DNA of 64,000 nucleotides from Melanopsichium pennsylvanicum (lineage: Eukaryota > Basidiomycota > Ustilaginomycetes > Ustilaginales). A model generated the notes under the pieces. It saw only the letters and a list, made by a program, of their open reading frames with translations, was not told the DNA's origin and searched no databases. The position numbers were made by a program, and so were the translations under genes. Positions within the stretch are counted from its first letter, which is position 1; every line of letters begins with the position of its first letter. Positions 11,488 through 22,799 of this stretch are shown here, in pieces. The DNA is taken from contig OAPG01000003.1 in the NCBI GenBank assembly GCA_900208305.1, forward strand, positions 1,178,001 to 1,242,000. The letters run 5' to 3'.

Positions 11488-12540
11488 ATGAAGCTTCAGC
11501 TTTCTTGTCCCTTACTCGCAATCAGCCTTTCTCCCTCTTCTCGTCCACTTCAACTAACAGCGTCACGTCGCCTCGTCCGCATCGCAGCCAGCAGCGCTTA
11601 CCCTTCAGGTCACGCTAACTTCCTCAAGCCTTCGATACGCTTCACTACTCGACCAAATTCGACCCATTGTTGCAGCATTGACAGCATGTCGACCTCTAGC
11701 AAGCCAGGTCCATCGGGTCAGGAGCCCAACACGCCTGTCTTTATACAGGAGGTGACGCCCGAGATTACTACATTCGACTACCCTTTCAGCCGTTTCGGTA
11801 TCCTGCCAATCGGTGGACGCAGCATCGCCGTCAAGATGCGCGACGGAAAGTTGTGGGTGGTGCCAAGCACGCCGCTCGACCAGCCCACCAAGGCCAAAAT
11901 CGACGCTATGGGAGAGGTCGCCTACCTCGTCGCACCCGACAATGTGCACCACCTCTTCCTCAAGGACTTCCACGCAGCCTACCCCTCTGCCAAAGTGGTT
12001 GGTACGGAGGGTCACGAGGAGAAGCGACCCGACGTCAAGTTTAGCGGCATCTATGGCAAAGATCCGCCCAGCACCAAGTACGGCTACGAGGAGGAATTTG
12101 TGCCACAATATTTCCCCACCTTTGCCAACAGGGACGTTGCCTTTTTGCACAAGGACAGCAAGACGCTCATCACTGCTGATCTTCTCTTCAACTTGCCATG
12201 CCAACAGCAGTATCGCAACACGCCGTCCGGCAGACCCACGTCTTGGATCCCAGGAGTCATCTGGTTCTCCAAGCTTTTCAACCCGCACAGCGCTTTCCAC
12301 AAGACTTTCCTTGGATCGGCAGGTGTAGCCAACGCCATCCCCGGGGCCACACAGGGCGGCTCGCCCGAGGAGAGGAAGAAGAACTTTGCTCAAGCTGCCG
12401 AGACCGTAGCCAAGTGGGACTTCCGTCGCATCATCATGCTTCACGGCGATATCATCGAGAACCACGGTCAGGAGGCATGGCGAGCTGCTTTCGGCAAGTA
12501 CCTCGATGCCGAAGGCAACTCGAAGTTCAAGTCATCTTAG
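11488..12540 (+). CDS. DUF4336 family protein (metallo-beta-lactamase-like fold), probably mitochondrial
   Basis: A 350-residue intron-free ORF. From about residue 80 onward it matches the DUF4336 family, with a start like RFGILPIGGRSIAVKMRDGKL, VVPSTPLDQPTKAKIDAMG and VAYLVAPDNVHHLFLKDF, and near the end IIMLHGDIIENHG. The family is thought to share the metallo-hydrolase fold, but I see no full HxHxDH motif, so catalysis is not assured and function is unknown. The first 66 residues are Ser/Arg-rich with almost no acidic residues, as in a mitochondrial presequence. A second in-frame ATG at 11686 (MSTSSKPG) would remove that extension. Both starts are plausible; the upstream one is given because the presequence looks genuine. 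Confidence 0.75.
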   Translation: MKLQLSCPLLAISLSPSSRPLQLTASRRLVRIAASSAYPSGHANFLKPSIRFTTRPNSTHCCSIDSMSTSSKPGPSGQEPNTPVFIQEVTPEITTFDYPFSRFGILPIGGRSIAVKMRDGKLWVVPSTPLDQPTKAKIDAMGEVAYLVAPDNVHHLFLKDFHAAYPSAKVVGTEGHEEKRPDVKFSGIYGKDPPSTKYGYEEEFVPQYFPTFANRDVAFLHKDSKTLITADLLFNLPCQQQYRNTPSGRPTSWIPGVIWFSKLFNPHSAFHKTFLGSAGVANAIPGATQGGSPEERKKNFAQAAETVAKWDFRRIIMLHGDIIENHGQEAWRAAFGKYLDAEGNSKFKSS

Positions 12541-13341
12541 TTTTACTCTGTCATTCATTGGTCAACATGTGTTCTCGTAGCATCCTTTAATCTGTTTCAG
12601 TCGTTCCTTCAGTCACGCAAATTTCCTTCCTGCTGTTCTTCAGTGCATGTGCTTCAAGTCCTGTGTATATCGCGGTGGTGCTCAGAATGTCTGTGTCATA
12701 GAGATTATACGGGTATGCGGTGTCGTGTGGAGGGTGAGAATGCACAAGCTGATGTATTCTGTAGCGCAATCCGATTTGCATCACTTGAGAAGAATCGGGG
12801 TGCGATGAGAGGAAAACTTTCACGTTCCACCCGAGTCGAGTGGCGTCACACGGCAGGGCTGGGTCTCAAGTTTTCAAAGGGTTGCAAGCGCCTGAAAAGC
12901 TGTGCTGGGTGAAACAGTTCTCTGTATATGAATGCGTGTCTGTGTGCTTGAACGCTGAAACGTTCAAGGTACGCAAGGCTCGAGCCAACTCTCAAAGGCT
13001 CTGGTCAGGTGCCCTTTCTGGGTCAGAAGAAAGTGGTTACACTTGGTAGGCTGAGCGTCATTCTTGGCCACCAAAGAATCAGGACTGTAAGCGAAGATGC
13101 ACACGAATTCTCTCTGCAGCTAATTTGCATCCACGCCATGGTGGAGGCAATACATTTTCGAAAGGCGAGATGAGCGATATTCGTCATTTTTTGAATAGGC
13201 GACAGAGATAACATCTTAAAAAGATGTAGGCTGAAGCGCCCAATTATATGTAAAAACGGCGAGTCAACGGCACAGGAATTCAATTCAGAACGCGAGAAGG
13301 TCAAAACCGCCCTTGTGCGTGTCCGAATCGAGAGGAGGAGA

Positions 13342-13375
<34 letters not shown>

Positions 13376-14006
13376 AGGTGAGGATACTCAGTTTGAGCCG
13401 CAAAGTGGAAATTCGGCGGTCCCCACCCAAACTCCCACTCACTCACGTATTCTCTGACTATTTGTGCGTGACAAAGTCAAATGTTCAGTCCAATTCCACG
13501 ATTGGTGTCAGTCCAGGCCAGGCCAGGATGAGTTGGGTTGTATCGTTGAGCTGTGTGTCTGCTCTTTGAGCCTCTCTCGCTTTCTCTCATCGCCAATCGA
13601 GCCTTCCCCGCAATCATACTGTACTCGCTGCTGTTGCTCGCCATCAATCTCACTCCTTGCCTTCATCCTTTCTCCCATCGACCATCTTCGATTTCAACTT
13701 GCAAATTGATCCTCCCATCCTCGTGTTGCAAGCTTCAGCCTCGTACTACTGTTGATTGCCCCCGGATCAACCACTCGTACAAGCACGGATCCCTCGGCTG
13801 CTTCGCCCAATCACTTTTGGTGGTGACCACGAACATCGTCGATTAGCACAAATCTGCCCCTCGCCTTCATCGGCTCGTCCAGATTGGGTATACACGAACG
13901 AGCGCATCCGAGCAAGCCCCCTCCACAACTCGATCGGCAACACCGTTCAAACATCCTTCGCTCAGCTTATCTTGATCATCGTCCACCACGGATCTAATCG
14001 GTAACC
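12541..14006. other. Intergenic plus VAP 5' leader; GA microsatellite
   Basis: About 1.5 kb with no recognisable gene. A purine GA/GAGA simple repeat sits at about 13332-13376. The last several hundred bases are pyrimidine-rich and run into the VAP start codon, so they probably contain its promoter and 5' UTR. Confidence 0.5.
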
Positions 14007-15241
14007 ATGTCTGTCGAGTGCGTACGATCCCGCATTTTCTCTCTTTCCAAACATATCCAAACAAACAGTGCATTGATGGACCGTGACAGCGTAGCTCACG
14101 CACTGACGCAATCAAGCTGGCGAACTTAGAGCTTCCCAGATTGCTGTCCGCTCGGGTGCCGAATCTGCAACTTTACTGTTAACCAGAATATTCTGCAAAT
14201 ACGCACAATTTGCTGATGTTTTTGCCCTTCTCTCGACATTTTATCGTCTTGACTTGTCGCTCGTTTCTCTTCTCCCAACAGACTTAACCCCCATGTCCAG
14301 CTGGGATTTCCTCGTAAGTCACTGCATCTAGGCAGCCCATCATTCAGTGTTGACCCCAGCGTTCTGACCATGTTCTTACTCGCATTCGTGCCTTGTTTGG
14401 ATTTCCCACAGGTCCTCTCACCCAGCTTGTCAAGCGAACGTTGACTGTTTCCAATCCCAACAACCAGCCCGTCGCGTTCAAGGTCAAGACCACCGCGCCC
14501 AAGCAGTACTGTGTGCGTCCTAACTCGGGCCGCATCGAGCCTGGAGAGAAGGTCGAGATACAGGTTTTGCTCCAGCCCATGAAGGAAGAGCCCCCTTCTT
14601 CCGCCAAGTGCCGCGACAAATTCCTGGTTCAATCTACCATCATTACTCCCGACTTTGAGACCGCTTCGCTTCAGGAGATCTGGCCCATCATCGAAAAGGA
14701 GAACAAGTCGGCGATTCACGAGCAAAAAATCCGATGTAACTACATTCCTGCCACCACCGCGCCTCTCGCCGAGGAAGACGAGGGCAACAACAGCCAAATA
14801 AACGGTGATGAGAAGTACACCACTGTTCGCGGGGCACCGAGCAAGCTCAACGGCGACGAGAGTTACTCTTCCGGAACGTACAACCCCATCGTTGCCGCTC
14901 AGAATGCTTCGGCCAACACTGATGGCTCTACCGCGCAAAAAGCCAAGGAAGCCGCTTACGCTGGTGCAGGTGCTGTTGCTGCGGGTGCAGGTGCTGCGGC
15001 GCTTGCTGCACGAAACGCTGGCTCCGGTGCTGTCAACGGTGCTTCGGCTGCCAACAAGGACACCTCGAACCTCTCGAGCTCCGAGTTGCAAGCTGAAGTC
15101 GCCAGGCTGAGGAAGGAGCTTGACCAGGCCAAGCGCTCCGGTTCGAGCAACGTGCAGACTGCATCCGCCGAGGGTGTGCCGGTTCACATTGTAGCTGCTA
15201 TCGCTTTCGCGGTGTTTGCTATTACCTACGTCATGTTCTAA
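14007..15241 (+). CDS. SCS2: VAP/Scs2-family ER membrane contact-site protein (three exons)
   Basis: VAP proteins sit in the ER by a C-terminal anchor and recruit FFAT-motif lipid-transfer proteins to contact sites. Exons read 14007-14017, 14282-14313 and 14412-15241, with donors GTGCGT and GTAAGT and acceptors ending ACAG and CACAG. Together they give 290 residues. Splicing creates the MSP-domain start MSVELNPHVQLGFPRPLT, which no single ORF shows. The MSP domain (about residues 1-125) has the FFAT-binding stretch VKTTAPKQYCVRPNSG. An Ala-rich linker, a short coiled coil near residues 240-262 and a final hydrophobic anchor of about 20 residues ending TYVMF follow. The first intron is long (264 bp) and splits after only 11 coding bases. 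Identity is secure. Confidence 0.92.
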
Positions 15242-15730
15242 TGGAATCGCGGCAAAAAGTCTCCAAAGATTGAGGAACGCAGCTTGTCGGACGACAGTGG
15301 CATGCGAGGCGTCATCTCTGCCAATCCTAAAACAGATTCGTGAACCTTTGATGTCTCTGCGTCGTGCTGTTCCACCTACCGACCGAGCAACAATGTCTGT
15401 CCTCATGTTGATTTCTTTACAAGCACACAATACCTCTTTCTTGCATCTTTGCTTCTTGCTCACCTGTCTATTCTTTGTACCTTGTTTGGCAAAAATTTTG
15501 TTTTCTATACTGAATGTGACGCAATGCCAAAAAAAGACTTGCTTGGTGTCAAGGCTTCTTGGGGATGGTTGTGAGATGGACGTGATAGCAGGTGAATGTT
15601 AACGAGTAAAAGTTGGGGTCATAAATGAGAGAAGTCTGAAAAAAAGGTGCGCCAAGTACGGATGCAACAAACTCCGTACAGTAACAGTATTACAGTGCCA
15701 TGATGGAGGATGATGAATGATTCAAAAAGA
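15242..15730. other. Tail-to-tail spacer VAP / translin
   Basis: About 490 bp between convergent genes, holding 3' UTRs. No feature beyond AT-rich runs was seen. Confidence 0.5.
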
Positions 15731-16903
15731 TTAAATGGGATGGTGTGAAAGTAGATGGACCAATTGTTGCTGTTTGTTTTGGCTTAGAGGGAAAGCTAAG
15801 CCGTCGATGCCTTGATCTTGACCTTTTACTAAACCTCTTAGTGAGATATCGTAAACGATTTCTTCAATTTTTTTGACATCGTACTGTTGTCGACAAGACA
15901 ACACACACAAACAAACAAAGAGAAAGGGAGAGGGAAGGAGAAAAATGTTTTTTTTTGTTATGGTTAGCAATTCTTTTTCACGCAACCTTTACTGCTCGTT
16001 TATTTTTCTTTTTTCTTCTTTCTTTTGTTTCTCGTTGTCATTTGACAATTGGATTGAGGCCTTTTTGGTGAGGAGCAAAGTTCAGACTGACCTTTATCCC
16101 ATCAAACCTCTTTCTCAAAGAATCGTTTTTTAGGTTAAGCAATTGAAAAGCGGAATGCATTTGTTTGACAAAGCTTGCCAATCGTACCGGGGTTCTAAAA
16201 TCGCCAAGGGTGACGCTGTTGACTGCCAATCTGGGTAGCTCATTGATGGCATTGATGAGAGCATGTAAGTAGTCTTCGGTTGCAAGTTGGACTTTCCCAG
16301 ATGAGATTGTGTCGAGTCCAAGAATGGTTGATGCTTGGGATTTCGTAACCAATCCACCTGTACGTAGTAGAACGATGAGAGCAATGCTTGACGTGAGGTT
16401 TTTGAGAGGATAGGAAAAATCGTCACACCACTGAAGCAATCCCCCAAATCGACAAATATGGAAATGATTAGAAAAAATTAATGAAAGGTTCCAGAATCAT
16501 AGTCAGCTCTGAATGCTACAAATTTGTATGTATGTGCGTGTGTTCCAAGGACAAAGAGCATCTCTGATACCTTTCTGCCCGTCTGAGTGAGAGAGAGAGA
16601 AAAAGAGAGAAAGAGGCTTACACGATAGTACTGATCTGAAGGAATCAGTTGGCTCAATTCTCGAATCTTTTCCCTAGCTTGGGCGAAGATAACCTTTGTG
16701 CTTTCCACGATCGCATCAAACTGATCACCTTTGGTAGAATGAACGCCGTTCAAAGTGGAAGATAAGGCTCTGTAACATCGATCGAGCTCTTTGCTCTTTT
16801 CGCGGATGGAATCGCAAAGCTCACGTTCGGCTTCGAGTTGGGCAAACAGCGGACTGAATTCGGCGGCTACGAGGCCTTGAGATGATGCGTCCAAGGAGGT
16901 CAT
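15731..16903 (-). CDS. TSN: Translin (three exons)
   Basis: Translin binds single-stranded nucleic acid and, with TRAX, forms the C3PO endoribonuclease. On the minus strand the exons are 16903-16622, 16430-16092 and 15883-15731. Donors are GTAAGC and GTCAGT, acceptors end TTCAG and ACAG, and all junctions are phase 0. The joined product is 257 residues, slightly longer than human translin (228). Family blocks cross both junctions: SDQYYR is followed by WCDDFSYPLKN, and RKRFDGIK by YDVKKIEEIVYDISLRGL. The central block with LPRLAVNSVTLGDFRTP and LLNLKNDSLRKRFDG is diagnostic. It is divergent from the L1-domain gene across about 440 bp. No TRAX gene is visible here. Splice sites are inferred from the consensus and the protein match. 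Confidence 0.92.
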
Positions 16904-17344
16904 TGAGATTCGTGTGATTCAAATAGGCAGAGAGATGAAAGGTATAAGGAAAAGGGGATGAGGTTGGAGAGATGTGTGATCAGTCGGTTTCAGCAACTTG
17001 GGAGAAAAAACCTAAGTGGAGGAGCGAGACTCACTTACATAAGCATGACAATCAGAAGCACGGGTTCAAGGAGGTTGCATCTCCTATATTTTCAATTTTG
17101 ATTTTTTTGAATTTTTTTTTTTTCCTTTGAAGCTGAGTTGCTGCAGTGTTTGAGAAGCTGTTCTACCCCGAATGGAAGTAGAGAGAGAGAGAGAGACCCT
17201 GAAATTTTTGACTTTTTCTTCTCAAGTCCAAGCAGCAGCAGCACTAAACGCTTTAGAGTCCTTGACACCTCTCCAACCTAACCTGTCTGTCTTGCCATCG
17301 CTTTCACCATCACTCTCTAACTCATTGCTCAAACTTTTATCATC
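16904..17344. other. Divergent intergenic region translin / L1-domain gene
   Basis: About 440 bp shared upstream region. It has T-rich tracts (about 17096-17125) and a short GA repeat at 17180-17196. Probably holds both promoters; no element identified. Confidence 0.5.
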
Positions 17345-18595
17345 ATGCCCGCAAAGATAAAGTCCGTCAACGTCGAGGTGGAAAAACCCATCGTCGCCAC
17401 GCCTTCCTCCTCTCAGATTGGCGTATCTAATTCCAACCTCGACCAGGCTCAGGTGCTCAAAGCCTTCAATGCTCTCTCAGCTCACATTGCCCGTCGATCC
17501 TCCTCTTCCAAGCCGTCCTCATCGCTTCCCCTCGATGGTCCATCAGGTAATCTTCGTGATCCCTCGAACAGCGTCTACCTCCAGATCACTATTAACACGC
17601 TTTCCCCCACCTCGCATGTCAAGCCTGTTCGAATCAACCTTCCTCACGCGCTCCACAACCCAGCACAAGTGAGCACGTGCTTGCTCGTCAAGGATCCTCA
17701 ACGGGAGTACAAGGATCTGTTGACGGAGCACAAGATCAAGTGTATCAATCGTGTGGTCGGCGTGACAAAGCTGAAAGGAAAATTCAAGCCTTTTGATGCA
17801 CGAAGAGCCTTGGTTCAAGATCACGACATCTTCCTTGCCGATTCTCGCATCGTACCCACCTTGCCCAACTTGTGCGGTAAAGTGTTCTTCGAAGCTAAAA
17901 AGAATCCCATTACCGTCAACATTACCACCAAAAAGGGCGATTCGCTCCAACACGAACTCGAAGCGGCCATCAAAGCGACCACATACTTGCAAAACAAGGG
18001 AAGTTGTAACACCGTCAAGATTGGTTACATTGCCACTCACTCACCGGAACAGTTGACCGAAAACCTTATGGCTGCTCTGCCAGCTGTGTTGAGTAAGCTC
18101 AAGGGGGGTTGGGAGAATGTTCACAACATTGATGTCAAGACTGGCAACTCGGCTGCTCTTCCTGTTTGGAATCAGAAGTTGGGTGTCAAGACTCATGTTT
18201 CCGCCACTCCTGCCCCACTCACCGAGATCTCTGAAGCACAAGAAATTGTTGGTAACAAGACTAGAGCGAAACGCGTTGCGGTTCAAGACAAGAACGATAC
18301 ACCTTTAAAGAAGAAAATCGCGACTTCCAGTGCCGCAGCAACAAAATCGAAATCAAAAGCAAAAGAATCTCCAGCAACAGCAGCTGCAGCAGTGGTAACC
18401 AAGATCCAAATCGAAGAGGCTACACCTAAGAAACCCAGTCCTAGAAAAACCCGATCCTCAGCAGCAGTAGCCAAAGCAGCAAATGCCATCAATGAGGTCA
18501 ACGCTTCCACGCCTGTCAAGACTACAAGTGCACACGCGACCCCCAGCAAAAAGGTCGCTTCCAGCGTCACTCGGTCGGCGAGGAAGGTCAAGTAG
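17345..18595 (+). CDS. Ribosomal-protein-L1-domain protein, nucleolar (Utp30/Cic1/RSL1D1 family)
   Basis: Members of this family act in the nucleolus during ribosome assembly. The 416-residue intron-free ORF has an L1-like domain at about residues 75-290. Recognisable parts are the strand SVYLQITINTL, VRINLPHAL, the centre HDIFLADSRIVPTLPNLCGK with VFFEAKKNPITVNI, and a conserved C-terminal strand near TVKIGYIATHSPEQLTENL. The last 110 residues are Lys/Ala/Ser/Thr-rich and basic, as in nucleolar proteins. Whether it is the Utp30 or the Cic1 orthologue cannot be decided by eye. It is convergent with the karyopherin gene. Confidence 0.85.
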   Translation: MPAKIKSVNVEVEKPIVATPSSSQIGVSNSNLDQAQVLKAFNALSAHIARRSSSSKPSSSLPLDGPSGNLRDPSNSVYLQITINTLSPTSHVKPVRINLPHALHNPAQVSTCLLVKDPQREYKDLLTEHKIKCINRVVGVTKLKGKFKPFDARRALVQDHDIFLADSRIVPTLPNLCGKVFFEAKKNPITVNITTKKGDSLQHELEAAIKATTYLQNKGSCNTVKIGYIATHSPEQLTENLMAALPAVLSKLKGGWENVHNIDVKTGNSAALPVWNQKLGVKTHVSATPAPLTEISEAQEIVGNKTRAKRVAVQDKNDTPLKKKIATSSAAATKSKSKAKESPATAAAAVVTKIQIEEATPKKPSPRKTRSSAAVAKAANAINEVNASTPVKTTSAHATPSKKVASSVTRSARKVK

Positions 18596-19188
18596 ACAGA
18601 AAGGGAGGAGATTCGAAATTTCATACAATTAAAATGATTTTTGATCATGATGATGGATGATGATGTTATTGTCAACAAAGTTGGCATTGAAGCGTTTGGA
18701 GCAAGAAAAAACCCACAGTTTATTTCCCTTTTTTTTGTTTTTGTATATATACAAAGGAGTAAATTTAGACGTAGTAGTATCATCCAAAAAAATTTAGTTT
18801 TCAATTGGCTATGGTGATCCGAGCAACTTAATTGTTGTGTGCATTTTATTAATACGTTTCCAAATGACTCTCTCAATAAATTTTTTGCTTTATGTAGCTC
18901 AAAGATGTTTGGATTTGATTTGTTGCGGGTTGAATATGCAAAATGGTGCAAGTTGCAGAAACCATTCTTTTTTCTGCAAAACTAACAAGTCAAAATACAT
19001 ACCAAGGGCAACGAACATCATTGACCCTTATCATCAATGATATGGAACAAACAAGACAAGACAAGTGATAAAATTGTGATTGATATTTATCAGGATATCT
19101 TTGAAATTATTTTTTTTTTAAAAAAAACAAGGTGTAAATTTTACCGTTTCTTGAAATGTGAAAAGCGAACGACTTTGCTCTTTTTTTG
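18596..19188. other. AT-rich tail-to-tail spacer
   Basis: About 590 bp of AT-rich sequence with T and A runs (for example 19110-19130) between two convergent genes. No gene seen. Confidence 0.5.
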
Positions 19189-22100
19189 TTAGATCGTCTT
19201 GACTCTCCCATCTTTGCCCTCTGCTGCCTGTTGAATGAGTTGCATCTGATCATGGTTCAAACTTGCTGTAATCTTTGCCCAAACTTGGGATCTCTGACTT
19301 TGATAATTAGCCAACAATTGTCGAAATTGTTCAAACACCGGTACGGCATCCATAGGACTTTCGTAACTTAACTCGTCATCCTCTTGATCATGATGCTCAA
19401 ATTCTGCATGCTCATCATCATCTTGATCATCATCGTCAAATTCTTCTCCATTTGCACGCGCACGCAGCTTAGCACGTTCGCGCGCAAACATTTCCAAATA
19501 CTCATTGTCTTCGTCCACAACATCCTTATCATCATCCACATCTTCGAATCCAGAAGTGTTCACATTAACACCGCCTGTACCAGTAGCTGAAGAAGCGAAA
19601 GAGGTTTCGTCCTCCTCTTCTTGCTCCTCGTCTTCATTTTCAAACGCTTCGAGCAACTCGTTACGTTTACGAATGGCTTCGGGAAGTCCGTCGAGTTGAG
19701 TCGCGAGTGCGACAAGGAATGCGCTCAGATTGTCTTGGAGAGCTGCGGGAAGGTTGGCAGGTTCAAGAGCTAGAAGTTGGATGATGGCGGATGCTGCGAC
19801 CTTTTTCTCGTGAACGCGAGTGAGTTTAGGAAGAAGCAAAGTGATGGCACCGAACAAGGCTGTGGTGGCATTGTTTGCCTCGAGAATCTGAAGCGTTGCG
19901 GCTGCATTGTAAACCAGCGCATCCAACACCACAATGATGCACCACTTTCGTACATCCGCCTTCATCTTTTCCTCATCTACAGTGTGCGGCAATACAGCAC
20001 TCACAATCTGTGGCAACGCTTCATCCACCCCACCTCTCAACAAGAGCAAAATCACATCGGCAAGCTTGCATGCAGCCACCTGATCCGTCATACCCAACTG
20101 ATCACTCGTCATAGCCGTGAGAAAGATATCCACCAACATACCCTTGTACTCGCTCGATGCTTGAACCACCTCCACACCGTAACTTACACAGTTATCGATG
20201 GTCGGCAACATTTCGGACAAGTAATCAATACCTGCACCTTTGAAACTCTTGTAGATCAAACTGAAAATGTGCCACATACCCTGACTCACCTTTTTCTGAT
20301 AGTAGGTCAGAGTATCGGTGAGTTCAAGACAATCGTCAAACAACTCGACACAATCCTTTTCCAACGTGAAAGCGACAATGGGAAGAACCACGCTTTCGAG
20401 CTTCTCCAAAATCTCGCGCTTGGATTCGGCAGAGGCGATGATTTGGAAAATCGTGTTGAGGCATCCCATAGCGGCAAAAAGTTTGTCATCCTCATGGTTG
20501 TCCAGGTTAAGCTCCATGGTTCCGTCCGCGTCGCGATCGGCTGATTCGAGGTTTTCGTTGACCAAGCGCATATACGATTCCGCCATCTGTTGGGTGAGCT
20601 GGATCGAGAAGGGCAGCAGCTCCTCGCCAAAGTTGGCGACCACTTTCGACTTGGTGGGAGACAAGATATCGAGGTCGGTCTCGTCCGACAGCTTGAGCAG
20701 CTCCTGCATGAGTCGAGCGGCGTTGGGAGCCATAGCTGCGTGAACCTCGTCGTGATCGATCAACGAACCGATGGCCTCGGCAGCGACAACACGAACGGGG
20801 AGTTCGGCATCGGCAATGCAATCCATCACACCACCGAACGCCGCTTCAAGCGTAGAGTTGTTGCTCCACTCCATGCCATTGTGATCGAAAGCCTTGACCA
20901 AATCGCAGGCACGGTAACGTAGGAATTTGTGCTCGCTCTTCATCTCGGGTATCACATGCTGGGCAAAAAACCCGTCAAGCATGGCCGAGACCTTTTCGTG
21001 ATTGACCATGGTCAGATCCATAGCTCGGCAAAGGTGCAAGGCTCCATCCTTCTCCTTTGCGCTCCTCTGTGCAGGGTAAGCGTTGACCACCGAGGTGACA
21101 AACTCGAGTAAGGGCATAAATGCGCTCTTGGTACGCTTGGATGCGACGGTCTGGATAAAAGTGGCGGCGGAACCAGAAACAGAACCGATTTCTTCAAACG
21201 GATCCAAGTTGGCACGAACAAAATCGACCGCGTCCAGCTCCCACATTTCGTCATCCTCTTCGCTGAAGCAGAGGCGGGGGAAGATGAAGGATTGGGTGAG
21301 TTGAAGGACGTGAGGCTTGAGGAGAGCCCAGGTGGATTTTGGCTTTACGCATTCGGTGAAGAACATGCAAAGCAAGTAAAAGGCTTTCTTGGAGATCCAC
21401 ATGGTGCCTTGGCTATTGGCGTCTGCGATGCGCAGGTATACTTTGAGGATCTCGGGTGCAAAAGTCTGAACAAAGTTTTCTGCGAAAGGTTTGTAATTCT
21501 TCATGTCCGAAGGAAGTTGGGAGGGGTTACCGTAACGGGAGAAGAGCTTGTTGAGCGAGTGGAAGGCCCACTTCTTGGCCTTCCACCAAGGAGCAAGTTG
21601 CTTGCCATCATCATCCGAAGGAAGATGAGAAGGGTCAATCTGTTTCTGAACGACGTTGAGCAGGAAAGTTCCCCAAGGGACGATGGACTCGTGCGACTGC
21701 TGATGCTTGGTGAGTTCGGTATGCATCGAGGTCTTGTACACTTTGAGGATGACGTAGAGGATCTCGCCAACCTCGGCAGACGAAGCGTTTTCCGAGTTGA
21801 CGAGGTTGTTACCAGTGTGAAGGATGTGAGGAAGGGTAGCGGGAGCGAGCTGCTCCATCATCTTGACGCCATTATTCCATCTGTACGCCCTGACTACCTC
21901 GAGGAGCGCACGCAATCCTCCGTACACCTGTTGCGGATCCTGGCTCTGCAAAAGCTGTCCGATCTGGTCCATGAGATTGGGCCACTTTTGGGGAAAGTCG
22001 CACCTGGCGATGGTGTTGATCGCACTGGCAACATGAACGCGGATCTGTGCGGGTGCTGCGACGAGTGTCTGCAAAAGCAGAGACTTGATCGAGTCCCTGT

Positions 22101-22356
22101 CTCCCTGGGGGATGACGACCAGAGCGGGACCGCCACGAACGATAGCCTCATCCCAGTGCCTTCGAACGCGATTCTTAAAATAGATGGCTGCCGCCTGCCT
22201 GACCGCAAGGTCAAGCTGATCCGAAGCGACGATGTGAAAGACGGATGAAAGCATACCATCCTGGGACTCGACCTTTTTGAGCTCGAGCTCGGCAGCTTTA
22301 CGAGCATTAGGGTTGGGGTCCAACGAGTGGGTGAACACTTGGACGAGGGCGTCCAT
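19189..22356 (-). CDS. NMD5: Importin-7/8-type karyopherin (Nmd5/Sxm1 family)
   Basis: Importin-beta family nuclear import receptor of the importin 7/8 branch, which carries ribosomal proteins, TFIIS and other cargos. The CDS begins at the ATG at 22356, reading MDALVQVFTHSLDPNPNARK; the frame extends four codons upstream to a GTG, which is not credible as a start. The product is 1055 residues, the size of yeast Nmd5 (1048). The importin-N domain spans about residues 22-100, and HEAT-repeat helices fill the rest. A strongly acidic stretch near residues 920-1000 precedes the conserved C-terminal end (PMDAVPVFEQFRQLL). There is no intron. The choice between NMD5 and SXM1 is uncertain, because basidiomycetes usually have a single member. 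Confidence 0.9.
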   Translation of the reverse strand: MDALVQVFTHSLDPNPNARKAAELELKKVESQDGMLSSVFHIVASDQLDLAVRQAAAIYFKNRVRRHWDEAIVRGGPALVVIPQGDRDSIKSLLLQTLVAAPAQIRVHVASAINTIARCDFPQKWPNLMDQIGQLLQSQDPQQVYGGLRALLEVVRAYRWNNGVKMMEQLAPATLPHILHTGNNLVNSENASSAEVGEILYVILKVYKTSMHTELTKHQQSHESIVPWGTFLLNVVQKQIDPSHLPSDDDGKQLAPWWKAKKWAFHSLNKLFSRYGNPSQLPSDMKNYKPFAENFVQTFAPEILKVYLRIADANSQGTMWISKKAFYLLCMFFTECVKPKSTWALLKPHVLQLTQSFIFPRLCFSEEDDEMWELDAVDFVRANLDPFEEIGSVSGSAATFIQTVASKRTKSAFMPLLEFVTSVVNAYPAQRSAKEKDGALHLCRAMDLTMVNHEKVSAMLDGFFAQHVIPEMKSEHKFLRYRACDLVKAFDHNGMEWSNNSTLEAAFGGVMDCIADAELPVRVVAAEAIGSLIDHDEVHAAMAPNAARLMQELLKLSDETDLDILSPTKSKVVANFGEELLPFSIQLTQQMAESYMRLVNENLESADRDADGTMELNLDNHEDDKLFAAMGCLNTIFQIIASAESKREILEKLESVVLPIVAFTLEKDCVELFDDCLELTDTLTYYQKKVSQGMWHIFSLIYKSFKGAGIDYLSEMLPTIDNCVSYGVEVVQASSEYKGMLVDIFLTAMTSDQLGMTDQVAACKLADVILLLLRGGVDEALPQIVSAVLPHTVDEEKMKADVRKWCIIVVLDALVYNAAATLQILEANNATTALFGAITLLLPKLTRVHEKKVAASAIIQLLALEPANLPAALQDNLSAFLVALATQLDGLPEAIRKRNELLEAFENEDEEQEEEDETSFASSATGTGGVNVNTSGFEDVDDDKDVVDEDNEYLEMFARERAKLRARANGEEFDDDDQDDDEHAEFEHHDQEDDELSYESPMDAVPVFEQFRQLLANYQSQRSQVWAKITASLNHDQMQLIQQAAEGKDGRVKTI

Positions 22357-22799
22357 GATGAATGACACCTCTTCACGGTAACAAAGACTGTTAGTGCGGA
22401 AGGATAAGGGAGGAAAGGGGGGTTGTTAAAGGGTTCAGATGAGGGAAGGACGAAAAGAAAGGTGTGATGCAACCACCAAAAATTTAATTTAAAAAAAAAA
22501 CAAAACCGTTACCGTTACCGTGGCGCCAAAGGTGTGTGCACACGCAGTTCAGTGGGGAAGAAGAAATTTAAACTTAACTGCTATCACTCTGTCTGTGCCA
22601 GCTTCCGAGCTTCTCTACTGAATGTGGATGAGGAAATTTTAGGTGTCGCAGTGTGCTGCCCCTGATTTATAAATTTACTGATACTGGTTCTACTGTATAT
22701 TTCAGAGGAAGAAAAGGAGAAATTTAACAACACTTTTTTTCTTCTCCTCCTTCTAATTTTTTTTTCTTTTCTTTACCAAAGTTGCATCGTGCCTTTTGT
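22357..22799. other. Intergenic, karyopherin upstream region
   Basis: AT-rich sequence upstream of the karyopherin gene. A direct repeat of CGTTAC/CCGTTACC units lies near 22506-22520. No gene recognised. Confidence 0.4.

Noticed and set aside
11605..12465. 286-codon minus-strand ORF
   Set aside because: Complement of the DUF4336 gene in a GC-rich region; no family motifs.
14126..15463. 445-codon minus-strand ORF over VAP
   Set aside because: Shadow of the VAP exons; it crosses both VAP introns and its product is low-complexity.
21292..22248. 318-codon plus-strand ORF inside the karyopherin gene
   Set aside because: Complement of importin HEAT repeats; no domain of its own.
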